In this document: positions 1 through 7,870 of the stretch, one piece after another
Layout: every line of letters begins with the position of its first letter
How positions within the stretch are numbered: the first letter of the stretch is position 1
Source of the DNA: Rahnella inusitata
GTDB taxonomy: Bacteria > Pseudomonadota > Gammaproteobacteria > Enterobacterales > Enterobacteriaceae
NCBI RefSeq assembly: GCF_003263515.1
Contig: NZ_JYDE01000012.1
Coordinates: 24,774-88,773 of the forward strand
Direction of reading: 5' to 3'
Length of the DNA stretch: 64,000 bases
The notes under the pieces: generated by a model
What the model saw: only the letters and a program-made list of their open reading frames with translations
What the model was told of the DNA's origin: nothing
Databases searched by the model: none
Position numbers and translations under genes: made by a program

Positions 1-511
1 GGCAGCGCTGGTCGGCGTCCAGTTTCGGCAAATCTTCGAAACCGGCGACCAGGTCATAAGCAAACAGCCCGCCGAGGAACATCGCTTCACGCTCTTCCGC
101 TGGCGATTCCACCGAGGTCAGAATGCTGCGCAGGGCGTCGAACACGGAACGGGAACGCAGGCGCGCATCTTCGTCCTGCATCTGGTCAATGGCCGGGAAA
201 GTCAGTTCGCGACCATTCGGACGGACATCATTTTGAATTTCAGCGGGCAGCGCAGCATCAATCAGCGGCAGTAAAGACGCGCCGTTTGGCGTCAGCGCCT
301 GCAGCGAAACCTGGGAACCCAGCGCGGTGATACGCAGGGCGCTGTCGACAATCAACAGGCTCTTCAGGTTTTCTTTGCTGGTCACTTCAGAGGATTCGAG
401 CAGCAGCGTGGCAGGGCGTGCGCCACACAGCTGATGAAAAATGGCCGTCGGGTCGCCGCGGTAACTTCCCTGCGCGGTCAGCAATTCTAAACGTAGTTTT
501 GGTTGAGTCAT
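1..511 (-). CDS. trpE: Anthranilate synthase component I (5' part, truncated by window edge)
   Basis: Catalytic subunit that converts chorismate to anthranilate using ammonia from TrpD, the first step of tryptophan synthesis. Only the first 170 codons are in the window; the gene runs off the left edge. The N-terminus begins MTQPKLRLELLTAQGSYRGD and contains LLLESSEVTSKENLKSLL, the LLES motif region that carries feedback-inhibition (tryptophan-binding) residues in enterobacterial TrpE. The ATG lies just downstream of a leader peptide and attenuator, as expected for the first structural gene of a trp operon. Family assignment is firm; nothing can be said about the catalytic C-terminal domain. 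Confidence 0.95.
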   Translation of the reverse strand, partial: MTQPKLRLELLTAQGSYRGDPTAIFHQLCGARPATLLLESSEVTSKENLKSLLIVDSALRITALGSQVSLQALTPNGASLLPLIDAALPAEIQNDVRPNGRELTFPAIDQMQDEDARLRSRSVFDALRSILTSVESPAEEREAMFLGGLFAYDLVAGFEDLPKLDADQRC

Positions 512-565
512 TTTGCTTCCTAAATTATCTCGACGTTTTCAAAAGGTTTTTCAAACAGACGGCCA

Positions 566-590
566 TAAAAAAGCCCGCATTATGCGGGCT
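566..590 (-). terminator. trp attenuator (intrinsic terminator of the trp leader)
   Basis: On the minus strand a GC-rich hairpin AGCCCGCATAATGCGGGCT is followed directly by a run of T. It sits between the leader peptide and trpE, the position of the trp attenuator. By the known mechanism, ribosome stalling at the leader Trp codons prevents this terminator from forming. Confidence 0.9.
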
Positions 591-628
591 TCGGAAATCT
601 TGCAGCGTCTGATGACAGCTATGCGTGA

Positions 629-694
629 TTACTCCGCCCGACAAGGGGAAGTGCGCCACCAGCTGAGAACCGCCATCATTTGAATTTTCATCAT
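629..694 (-). CDS. trpL: trp operon leader peptide
   Basis: A 21-residue peptide starting MMKIQMMAVLSWWRTSPC with two adjacent tryptophan codons (residues 12-13) and a TAA stop. It lies between the trp promoter/operator and the attenuator hairpin. The tandem Trp codons are the sensor of charged tRNA-Trp. Two ATG codons are adjacent at the start (692-694 and 689-691); either could be used. The peptide is longer than the 14-residue E. coli version. Confidence 0.92.
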   Translation of the reverse strand: MMKIQMMAVLSWWRTSPCRAE

Positions 695-794
695 CAGACA
701 CTCTTATTAGTTTGGGAAAGCTATCGTTTTAAAAAACTAAACTTTCTGAATCAGTTTGTCACGTCGTTGTTTAGCCGTTGCTCCGTGAACTTGC

Positions 795-828
795 GTACTA
801 GTAAACTAGTTCATGGATGTAAAGTCAA
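795..828 (-). promoter_or_regulatory. trp promoter with overlapping TrpR operator
   Basis: On the minus strand TTGACT (823-828) is followed after 17 bp by TTTACT (800-805), a sigma-70 promoter. The -10 lies inside the near-perfect palindrome GAACTAGTTTACTAGTAC (795-812), which matches the TrpR consensus core CTAG-N4-CTAG. Binding of the tryptophan-TrpR complex would block this promoter. Distance and orientation fit transcription of trpL-trpE. Confidence 0.9.
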
Positions 829-989
829 CCCTCTTTTTACCCTGATTTCACAACTTTAGTGCATACAGATGTTATCGCACGGTTTCAGTGCGTAACGACC
901 AGGTGAAGGTCTTGGGAAGATAGCCCTAACGTGAGCCGTCCTAACGCGTTATGATATGAACTGTATTCAGAAAAGGTTAAATCCCCGAC

Positions 990-1931
990 GTGACGATGAC
1001 TTCACCAACGACAGTTCAAACAACAGCGGCACCCTCAGCAGACGACCAGACCCTCAGCCCGGCCTTTACGATTTACGATCTCCACAGCCACACCACGGCA
1101 TCGGACGGCTATTTGACGCCGGAAGCACTGGTGTCCCGCGCGGTTGAGATGCGTGTCGGCGTGCTGGCGATCACCGATCACGACAGCACCGAAGGGCTGG
1201 CGCGTGCGGCGCAGGCGATTGCCGAAAAGCAGTTACCGCTGGTGCTCATCAACGGCGTTGAGATTTCCACGCTGTGGGAAAACCACGAGATCCACATTGT
1301 CGGTCTGGGCATCGACCCACAGCATCCGGCGATGGTGAATTTGCTTAGCACGCAGGCGGATTTACGTCAGCAACGGGCGCAGGAAATGGGGCATCGTCTG
1401 GCCAAAGCCCGCATCGAAGGTGCCTGGGAAGGCGCGCTGCGTCTGGCGCAGGGCGGCGCGGTGACGCGTGCGCATTTCGCCCGCTATCTGGTGGAAGTGG
1501 GTGCAGCGGACAACATCGCCCAGGTCTTTAAGAAATTTCTCGCCAAGGGCAAGACCGGCTACGTTCCGCCACAGTGGTGTACAATAGAACAAGCGATTGA
1601 TGCTATTCATCAGTCAGGCGGACAGGCCGTTGTCGCCCATCCGGGGCGTTACGATCTTTCCACCAAGTGGCTGAAACGCTTACTGGCGTATTTTGCGGAG
1701 CAGGGCGGTGATGCGATGGAAGTCGCGCAGTGTCAGCAGGCGCCCAATGAGCGTGCGCAGCTGGCGGCCTTTGCCCGTGATTATCAGCTGCTGGCCTCGC
1801 AGGGATCTGATTTCCATCAGCCCTGTTCGTGGATTGAGCTTGGCCGCAAACTTTGGCTTCCCGCAGGCGTTGAACCGGTATGGCAACACTGGCCGCTTGC
1901 GATGACACAGCCTGAAATTGAGCCGGTCTGA
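990..1931 (+). CDS. rnm: PHP-domain RNase AM / 5'-3' exonuclease (TrpH, YciV)
   Basis: Member of the polymerase-and-histidinol-phosphatase (PHP) phosphoesterases. E. coli RNase AM trims the 5' ends of 23S rRNA and other RNAs and can act on 3',5'-bisphosphate nucleotides. Visible metal-binding motifs are LHSH (residues 31-34), TDHD (62-65), GVEIS (about 90), AHPGRYD (about 213) and GSDFH (about 272), the complete PHP set. The GTG at 990 is preferred over the ATG at 996 because the AAGG at 973-976 is better spaced for it. The first ~27 residues are an unconserved low-complexity lead. The gene is divergent from the trp operon and followed after 36 bp by yciO, as in E. coli. Confidence 0.93.
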   Translation: MTMTSPTTVQTTAAPSADDQTLSPAFTIYDLHSHTTASDGYLTPEALVSRAVEMRVGVLAITDHDSTEGLARAAQAIAEKQLPLVLINGVEISTLWENHEIHIVGLGIDPQHPAMVNLLSTQADLRQQRAQEMGHRLAKARIEGAWEGALRLAQGGAVTRAHFARYLVEVGAADNIAQVFKKFLAKGKTGYVPPQWCTIEQAIDAIHQSGGQAVVAHPGRYDLSTKWLKRLLAYFAEQGGDAMEVAQCQQAPNERAQLAAFARDYQLLASQGSDFHQPCSWIELGRKLWLPAGVEPVWQHWPLAMTQPEIEPV

Positions 1932-1967
1932 TGCCTGACCGGAAAGAATAAAGAGCGAGAGGGAACC

Positions 1968-2588
1968 ATGAGTCAATATTTTTATATTCACCCCGAAAAT
2001 CCGCAACCACGTCTGATAAGTCAGGCGGTTGAGCTGCTGCGTAAAGGTCAGGTCATTGTCTATCCGACCGATTCCGGTTACGCGCTGGGCTGTCGTCTCG
2101 AAGAGAAAAACGCGATGGAGCGCATTTGTCGCATTCGTCAGTTAGACAGCAACCACAATTTCACGCTGGTGTGTCGCGATTTATCCGAACTGTCGACCTA
2201 CGCCTACGTGGATAACGGCGCATTCCGCCTGATGAAAAACAATACGCCGGGCAACTACACGTTCATCCTGAAGGCGACCAAAGAAGTGCCGCGCCGCCTG
2301 ATGAGCGAAAAACGTAAAACCATCGGTCTGCGTGTGCCGTCTAACCCGATTGCGATTGCCTTGCTGGAAGCGTTGGGTGAACCGCTGATGTCCACTACGC
2401 TGATGCTGCCGGGCAATGATTTTGCGGAATCCGATCCCGAAGATATCAAAGACCATCTGGGCAAACTGGTGGATCTGGTGATTGACGGGGGGTCTATCGG
2501 ACAGCAGCCCACTACGGTCATCGACCTGACCGAAGCCGCGCCGGAAGTGGTGCGTGAAGGCGCAGGCGATCCGGCACCGTTTCGCTAA
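1968..2588 (+). CDS. yciO: YciO, Sua5/YrdC-family protein
   Basis: 206 residues of the Sua5/YciO/YrdC family, the RNA-binding fold used by TsaC/Sua5 to make threonylcarbamoyl-AMP for tRNA t6A. The start of the domain, YPTDSGYALGCRLE, and the SEKRKTIGLRVPSNP segment are the expected substrate-binding signatures. YciO itself is the non-essential paralogue of TsaC. Start ATG is preceded by GAGAGGGAA. It lies directly after rnm and is probably co-transcribed. The exact substrate of this paralogue is less certain than its fold. Confidence 0.93.
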   Translation: MSQYFYIHPENPQPRLISQAVELLRKGQVIVYPTDSGYALGCRLEEKNAMERICRIRQLDSNHNFTLVCRDLSELSTYAYVDNGAFRLMKNNTPGNYTFILKATKEVPRRLMSEKRKTIGLRVPSNPIAIALLEALGEPLMSTTLMLPGNDFAESDPEDIKDHLGKLVDLVIDGGSIGQQPTTVIDLTEAAPEVVREGAGDPAPFR

Positions 2589-2886
2589 GCGCACATCCGT
2601 TTGATATTGTGTAAAATATAATCAGCCCGCAAACTGCTTACAGCAGACAAATTGCAGATAATTGTGTATAATGGCGGGCTGACTTTTTGTAAGTCATTGT
2701 ATTGATAAGTATTGCTGTCTGGCGATGTGTTTTATCTGTGCATGTGTGGCGTAATCCCCATGCAGAAATAAAGTTTCCGCGACAGTATGTTTATCTCCCA
2801 AACTGAATTTTGACGGGCAGGCGATGATCAACATCGTGCTGGCCGCTCCCCCCGACGCCTGTGAAGGCGACAAATGAGGCTGCTCA

Positions 2887-4200
2887 ATGAGCGAGAAGTA
2901 TAATTCCCAGAAACATTCCAGTGACAGATCCAAACCGGCACGTTCACCAGGTGATAAGCCAAAAAGCGGCAGAAATTCCGGTGCAGCGAAAGCCCGTCCT
3001 GAACTGTCACGTGCAGAGAAACGCGGCGAAAAGCCACGTTCAGACAAGCCACGTAGTGATAAACCCAACAGCGACAAGCCGCGCAGTGATAAACCGCGTT
3101 CAGACAAACCTCGTTCTGATGCAGGTCGCGGCGATTCACGTACTGATTCCCGCATCGAAAAACCAGGCCGTGGTAAAACGCGTCCTGAAACTCCTCGCGG
3201 TGAAAAACCTCGTGCTGCAAAACCACGCGCAACCAAGCCGAAAGCCGACACCCTGTTTGATGAAACCGGTGACGACGAAGAAGTGAAGTACCAGAAGCCG
3301 AAGAACGCGCTGGACAGCACCGAAGGGCAAAGCGAAAAACTGCAAAAAGTACTGGCACGTGCAGGCCATGGTTCACGTCGTGAAGTGGAAGCGATGATCC
3401 AGGCGGGCCGCGTCAGCGTTGACGGTAAAATCTCCACGCTGGGCGACCGCGTTGAAGTTACCGGCGGCACCAAGATCCGTCTCGATGGCCATGTGCTGTC
3501 AGTGATGGAGTCTCAGGACACCGTTTGCCGTGTGCTGGCGTACTACAAGCCGGAAGGCGAGTTGTGTACCCGCAGCGATCCGGAAGGCCGTCCTACTGTG
3601 TTTGACCGCTTGCCAAAAATGCGCGGTTCACGCTGGATTGCCGTGGGTCGTCTTGACGTTAACACCTCAGGCCTGCTGCTTTTCACCACCGACGGTGAAC
3701 TGGCAAACCGCCTGATGCACCCCAGCCGTGAAGTTGAGCGTGAATACGCCGTTCGCGTATTCGGCCAGATTGATGATGAAAAGATCAAACAGCTGAGCCG
3801 TGGCGTGCAGCTGGAAGACGGTCCGGCGGCGTTCCGCTCGATCAAATTCCAGGGCGGTGAAGGTCTGAACCAGTGGTACAACGTGACCCTGACCGAAGGC
3901 CGTAACCGTGAAGTGCGTCGTCTGTGGGAAGCTGTGGGCGTTCAGGTCAGCCGTCTGATCCGCGTCCGTTACGGTGATCTGAATCTGCCAAAAGGCCTGC
4001 CTCGCGGCGGTTACAAAGAGCTGGATCTGCCGGACATCAACTACCTGCGTACGCTGGTCGAAATGAACGAAGAAACCGTCAGCAAAATGCCGGTAGAGCG
4101 CGATCGTCGCCGTGTGAAAGCCAACCAGATCCGTCGCGCCGTTAAGCGCCACACTCAGGTTGCTCCCGCGCGTCGTAACGCTCCGGCCAAAAGAGGCTAA
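2887..4200 (+). CDS. rluB: 23S rRNA pseudouridine(2605) synthase with long charged N-terminal tail
   Basis: Isomerises U2605 of 23S rRNA. From about residue 149 there is an S4 RNA-binding domain ([20 protein letters not shown]) and then an RsuA-family catalytic domain with the motif [14 protein letters not shown], whose Asp is the catalytic nucleophile. Residues 1-148 are an unusually long, Lys/Arg/Asp/Pro/Ser-rich, presumably disordered tail with about seven consecutive (R/N)SDKP units (residues 51-78). A second basic segment forms the C-terminus ([22 protein letters not shown] in outline). At 437 residues it is about 145 longer than the E. coli enzyme (about 291). The tail is in frame, with no interruption, and starts at a good ATG. 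Confidence 0.93.
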   Translation: MSEKYNSQKHSSDRSKPARSPGDKPKSGRNSGAAKARPELSRAEKRGEKPRSDKPRSDKPNSDKPRSDKPRSDKPRSDAGRGDSRTDSRIEKPGRGKTRPETPRGEKPRAAKPRATKPKADTLFDETGDDEEVKYQKPKNALDSTEGQSEKLQKVLARAGHGSRREVEAMIQAGRVSVDGKISTLGDRVEVTGGTKIRLDGHVLSVMESQDTVCRVLAYYKPEGELCTRSDPEGRPTVFDRLPKMRGSRWIAVGRLDVNTSGLLLFTTDGELANRLMHPSREVEREYAVRVFGQIDDEKIKQLSRGVQLEDGPAAFRSIKFQGGEGLNQWYNVTLTEGRNREVRRLWEAVGVQVSRLIRVRYGDLNLPKGLPRGGYKELDLPDINYLRTLVEMNEETVSKMPVERDRRRVKANQIRRAVKRHTQVAPARRNAPAKRG

Positions 4201-4237
4201 TCGTCAGCCTGGCGATAGCGTTTCGAATGAGCTGATG

Positions 4238-4267
4238 AACCGCAGTCAATGACTGCGGTTTTTTTTT
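4238..4267 (+). terminator. Intrinsic terminator after rluB
   Basis: The hairpin AACCGCAGTC-AAT-GACTGCGGTT is followed by a long T run, just downstream of the rluB stop and before the convergent btuR end. Confidence 0.9.
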
Positions 4268-4285
4268 GCTCTCAGAAAACGGCCC

Positions 4286-4876
4286 TTACCAGTCAATTCC
4301 CTGTTGCGCCATGATGCCCGCGTCAAAGGCATGCTTCACCGGACGCAGTTCGCTGACGGTGTCCGCCATTTCCAGTAAATCGCGATGACAACCGCGACCG
4401 GTAATGATGACCGTCTGATGCGCCGGACGCGCTTTCAGCGCATCTGCCACATCCTGCAATTCCAGATAGCCGAAACTGACCATGTACGTCAGCTCATCAA
4501 GCACAACGAGATCCAACGACGCATCGGCCAGCATGCGCTTTCCATGCTGCCACACGGCCTGACAGGCCTGTGTATCGGTCTCTTTATTCTGGGTTTCCCA
4601 GGTAAAACCGGTCGACATCACCTGAAACTCGACGCCGTGCGGTTCAAGCAAATTTTTTTCACCGTTCGGCCATTCGCCTTTGATGAACTGAATCACCGCC
4701 GCGCGCATGCCGTGGCCGACCGCACGTGTCACGGTGCCAAAAGCCGCCGTGGTTTTGCCTTTGCCGTTGCCGGTGAAGACAATCAAAATTCCGCGCTGTT
4801 CTTTGGCGGCGTCAATGCGTGCATCGACCTGTTCTTTCAGCTTTTGCTGGCGCTGCTTGTGGCGATCTTCGGTCAT
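4286..4876 (-). CDS. btuR: Cob(I)yrinic acid a,c-diamide adenosyltransferase
   Basis: CobA/BtuR-type ATP:corrinoid adenosyltransferase that attaches the 5'-deoxyadenosyl group to cobalt in corrinoids. The P-loop is GNGKGKTTAAFG (about residues 36-47), the family's modified Walker A, and VVLDELTYMVSFGYL is the Walker B region. Length (196) equals that of E. coli BtuR. It is 39 bp downstream of yciK on the same strand, the E. coli arrangement, so the two are probably one transcript. Confidence 0.95.
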   Translation of the reverse strand: MTEDRHKQRQQKLKEQVDARIDAAKEQRGILIVFTGNGKGKTTAAFGTVTRAVGHGMRAAVIQFIKGEWPNGEKNLLEPHGVEFQVMSTGFTWETQNKETDTQACQAVWQHGKRMLADASLDLVVLDELTYMVSFGYLELQDVADALKARPAHQTVIITGRGCHRDLLEMADTVSELRPVKHAFDAGIMAQQGIDW

Positions 4877-4915
4877 GAACGGCTCCGTCTTTGGGGTCAG
4901 GGCAATCGGCTAAGA

Positions 4916-5677
4916 CTATTCGGCAGGGCCTGCTTTACGGCCTGGCTGGGCATCAAAACTGATCCCCGTTTTGCGGCGGCTGTCATCACCCATCAGATAC
5001 AAATACAGCGGCATGATATCGGCCGGCGTCTTGATTTTGTCTTTGTTTTCATCAGGAAACGCCGAAGCACGCATTCCGGTGCGCGTGCCGCCAGGATTGA
5101 TGCAGTTAACGCGCAGCCCGGTGTGTTTATGCTCTTCGGCCAGCACCTGCATCATACCTTCTGTGGCAAATTTCGAGACTGCGTACGCGCCCCATCCGCT
5201 GCGGCCTTCCCGTCCTACGCTTGAGGTGGTGAACACCAGCGACGAACTGGCAGATTTCTGCAACAGCGGCAATAACGCCTGGGTCAACATAAAAGTGGCA
5301 TTGACGTTCACCTGCATCACGTTCATCCAGTCCTGCAATTTGATGTCGGCCATCGGCGTAATTTCTGTCAGCAGCCCGGCGTTGTGCAACACGCCGTCAA
5401 GATGCGGCACCCATTGCGCAATCTGATCGGCAACGCGCTGGCAATCCTGCTGGCTGGCTGTCAGTAAATCCAGGGAATAAATGAAAGCGGGGCGGAGGTT
5501 TCGCGCCGCGATTTCCTGCTGCACGCTCGCCAGTTTACTCTCGGTGCGGCCCAGTAAAATCACCTGTGCGCCAAAGCGCGCGTAGGTAAGGGCAGCTTCG
5601 CGGCCTATGCCGTCGCCTGCGCCGGTGATCAGAATAATGCGGTTGTTCAGTAAGTCAGATTTCGGATGATAGTGCAC
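4916..5677 (-). CDS. yciK: YciK, short-chain dehydrogenase/reductase
   Basis: 253-residue classical SDR oxidoreductase of unknown substrate. The NAD(P)-binding motif ITGAGDGIGREAALTYAR (TGxxxGIG) is near the N-terminus, NAGLL follows, and the catalytic YAVSK (YxxxK) is preceded by the Ser in TTSSVG. I place the start at the GTG (5675-5677, VHYHPKSDLLNNR) because AGGA lies 7-8 bp upstream and the length then matches the 252-residue E. coli protein. The open frame extends further upstream without similarity. It is followed by btuR. Confidence 0.92.
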   Translation of the reverse strand: MHYHPKSDLLNNRIILITGAGDGIGREAALTYARFGAQVILLGRTESKLASVQQEIAARNLRPAFIYSLDLLTASQQDCQRVADQIAQWVPHLDGVLHNAGLLTEITPMADIKLQDWMNVMQVNVNATFMLTQALLPLLQKSASSSLVFTTSSVGREGRSGWGAYAVSKFATEGMMQVLAEEHKHTGLRVNCINPGGTRTGMRASAFPDENKDKIKTPADIMPLYLYLMGDDSRRKTGISFDAQPGRKAGPAE

Positions 5678-6022
5678 GTTCAGTCCTCGTAAACGGATCG
5701 GGATGCGGCGGCAAATGGCCGTCGTCACATCACTGGCTCGATAAAACAAAAGGCCGGAGATGGGAGGTGTTGCGCTCAACCATCGCCCGGCATTTCGGCG
5801 GAAATGTGGGGTGTTTCTGGTGTGATCACCGGTTATATGCCTGAAATGAACATGAGTTTCAATGATTAACCGAAAAACAGGCAGCTCTTTTGTAACAAAA
5901 TTGGAACAGATGCGCACCCGTCTTTACCTCTGACTGACAATGACATATTCAAACAAGACGCGGATGCGGGGATTGTCTAGAATGTTCACCTCTTTCTTAC
6001 CACAGTGAATAGGCAGGTTTTT

Positions 6023-7066
6023 GTGGATTTACTTTCTCTTTATGGGCTGTTTTTAGCCAAAGTTGTTACCGTGGTGATCGCCATCGGCGCACTGGTGGTG
6101 TTAGTCATTGGGCTTCGTCAGCGTAAAGCTCACAGCAAAGGCGAATTACAGCTGATTGATCTCGGCGAGCAATATCGTGAGATGCAGCGTGAAATGCGCT
6201 CTGCACGGCTGAACCCGGCGGAGCAAAAACTGCGCAGCAAAGAGTTAAAGAAAAAGGACAAAGCAGAAGCCAAACAGAAGAAATTGCAGGCGAAAACAGG
6301 CGCAAGTAAAAGTAAGCCATGCCTGTATGTCCTGGATTTTAAAGGCAGTATGGATGCCCATGAAGTCACGTCTCTGCGCGAAGAAATTTCAGCGGTGCTG
6401 GCCGTTGCCACGCCGGAAGACGAAGTGCTGCTGCGCCTGGAAAGTCCGGGCGGGGTGGTACACGGTTACGGTCTGGCAGCATCGCAACTGGTTCGCCTGC
6501 GTCAGGGCGGTATACGCCTGACGGTCGCAGTGGATAAAGTGGCCGCCAGCGGGGGCTATATGATGGCCTGTGTGGCTGACCGCATTGTCGCGGCACCGTT
6601 TGCTATCATCGGTTCCATCGGCGTGGTGGCGCAGATCCCTAACTTTAACCGGTTGCTGAAAAAGAACGACATTGACATTGAATTGCACACGGCGGGCGAA
6701 TTTAAACGCACGCTGACCTTGCTCGGTGAAAACACCGACGAAGGCCGTGAAAAATTCCGTGAAGATCTGAACGAAACGCATGTGTTATTCAAAGAGTTTG
6801 TGCATCAGAATCGTCCGTCACTGGACATTGATGCGGTGGCCACCGGTGAACACTGGTTTGGTACGCAGGCGCGCGAAAATGGCCTGATTGATGCTGTCGG
6901 CACCAGCGATGATTTGCTGATCGCCGAAATGAAAAATCATGAAGTGATTGCGGTGCGTTATGCGCGTCGCAAACGCATGATGGACAGGTTCACCGGCAGC
7001 GCGGCAGAAAGTGCCGACCGCCTGTTCCTGCGCTGGTTGCAGCGTAGTCAGAAACCGCTGCTGTAA
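6023..7066 (+). CDS. sohB: SohB, inner-membrane S49 serine peptidase
   Basis: SppA-like peptidase of the S49 family, anchored in the inner membrane with the protease domain facing the periplasm. E. coli SohB at high dose suppresses loss of DegP. A single membrane segment (about residues 5-29) is followed by a Lys/Glu-rich linker (about 50-100) and the catalytic domain. The nucleophile Ser is in ASGGYMMA (residue 176 from this start) and the general-base Lys in GEFKRTLT (228); the 52-residue spacing is that of short SppA enzymes. GTG at 6023 is chosen because AGGCAGG precedes it by 5 bp and the resulting N-terminus aligns with E. coli SohB; a GTG at 6005 is also in frame. Confidence 0.93.
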   Translation: MDLLSLYGLFLAKVVTVVIAIGALVVLVIGLRQRKAHSKGELQLIDLGEQYREMQREMRSARLNPAEQKLRSKELKKKDKAEAKQKKLQAKTGASKSKPCLYVLDFKGSMDAHEVTSLREEISAVLAVATPEDEVLLRLESPGGVVHGYGLAASQLVRLRQGGIRLTVAVDKVAASGGYMMACVADRIVAAPFAIIGSIGVVAQIPNFNRLLKKNDIDIELHTAGEFKRTLTLLGENTDEGREKFREDLNETHVLFKEFVHQNRPSLDIDAVATGEHWFGTQARENGLIDAVGTSDDLLIAEMKNHEVIAVRYARRKRMMDRFTGSAAESADRLFLRWLQRSQKPLL

Positions 7067-7085
7067 ACGGTAAATGAAGAAAGAA

Positions 7086-7108
7086 AAAGGGACGTAAGTC
7101 CCTTTTTT
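7086..7108 (+). terminator. Intrinsic terminator after sohB
   Basis: AAAGGGAC-GTAA-GTCCCTTTTTT: a stable short hairpin with a T run, 20 bp after the sohB stop. Confidence 0.9.
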
Positions 7109-7159
7109 AATGCCGCTATTTTATCCGTAATACAGAATATTCGTAGCGATGTATTTATC

Positions 7160-7411
7160 TCAATTTTCGAGATGGTATTTTTCTGAAAAAAGATGTGCCA
7201 GATGTTTAAACATATTAAATACGGCCGTTGTTTTTCGGGTCGGTAAACCGTCGTCATCCATGAAGAATTCTCCGCGGAAAACCAGCACATTCCCTTTCTG
7301 TTCAACCTCCGTGGCGATCATCCCTTGCATGTAATCTTCATGCTCACGGATAACCTTATTCGCTTCTACCAGTAAAGCTTCGCGACTAATTGCCGATGTA
7401 TTTTCGTGCAT
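7160..7411 (-). CDS. yciN: YciN, DUF2498 small protein
   Basis: 83-residue protein of the enterobacterial YciN family (DUF2498); function unknown. It is recognised by length, by sequence ([36 protein letters not shown]) and by position between sohB and topA, as in E. coli. The C-terminal part is rich in aromatic and charged residues. No membrane segment is visible. It is transcribed away from topA. Confidence 0.9.
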   Translation of the reverse strand: MHENTSAISREALLVEANKVIREHEDYMQGMIATEVEQKGNVLVFRGEFFMDDDGLPTRKTTAVFNMFKHLAHLFSEKYHLEN

Positions 7412-7870
7412 GATATTTACTCCCCACTATAATTCTGACGATATTGTAATCCTGCCGGTGATAAAACCGCAAATCTGCTGGGGTTAATGGTGTCGTCGCT
7501 GGTTGGATTTTGAACACCGAGGTAAAAAGTTTGACCATATTGTCCAAATGAGAGATTCGGTGTTAATTAGGTTGCGTGGCGATTTTTATCAGGTAGAGTG
7601 TGGGATTTTGTGGCTTCAGGTGGAATGTTTTGTTTACGCTTGGTCATTATTTGACGCAAAAACAGGCACATTCTGCTGAACCCTGTCTGGTTTATCCCTT
7701 GCAGAATCAGTGTTTTGAACCTCTGGAAGTCAGTTCGTTCGTCATTTGAAAGAAATGAGTTGACGTTCTGACTCACTGCCGCAATATAAAAAAAGACATG
7801 ATATTGTGCCGCGGCATAACTAGACAAAAACTTCTTCAGCTGATGAAGAATCATTCAGGTAAAGGTAATT
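7412..7870. other. yciN-topA intergenic region, no gene supported
   Basis: 459 bp separating divergent yciN and topA. It must hold both promoters; the supercoiling-controlled topA promoters are expected here by analogy, but I cannot assign individual -10/-35 boxes with confidence. A 95-codon minus-strand open frame (7567-7854) has no recognisable similarity. Confidence 0.5.

Noticed and set aside
2644..2672. Promoter with TATAAT at 2667-2672 upstream of rluB
   Set aside because: The TATAAT is good but no acceptable -35 element is at 16-18 bp, so it was not listed as a feature.
3040..3125. Short tandem DNA repeats suggesting a CRISPR or VNTR array
   Set aside because: The period is 15 bp and codes the (R/N)SDKP units in the rluB frame; there are no spacers.
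2694..3473. Minus-strand 259-codon open frame opposite rluB
   Set aside because: It arises from the repetitive rluB 5' region and is serine/leucine low-complexity; rluB has clear domain evidence.
4385..5224. Plus-strand 279-codon open frame opposite btuR/yciK
   Set aside because: Both minus-strand genes have complete family motifs; the plus-strand product resembles nothing.
7567..7854. 95-codon minus-strand open frame upstream of topA
   Set aside because: No similarity, no convincing ribosome site; the region should hold topA promoters.
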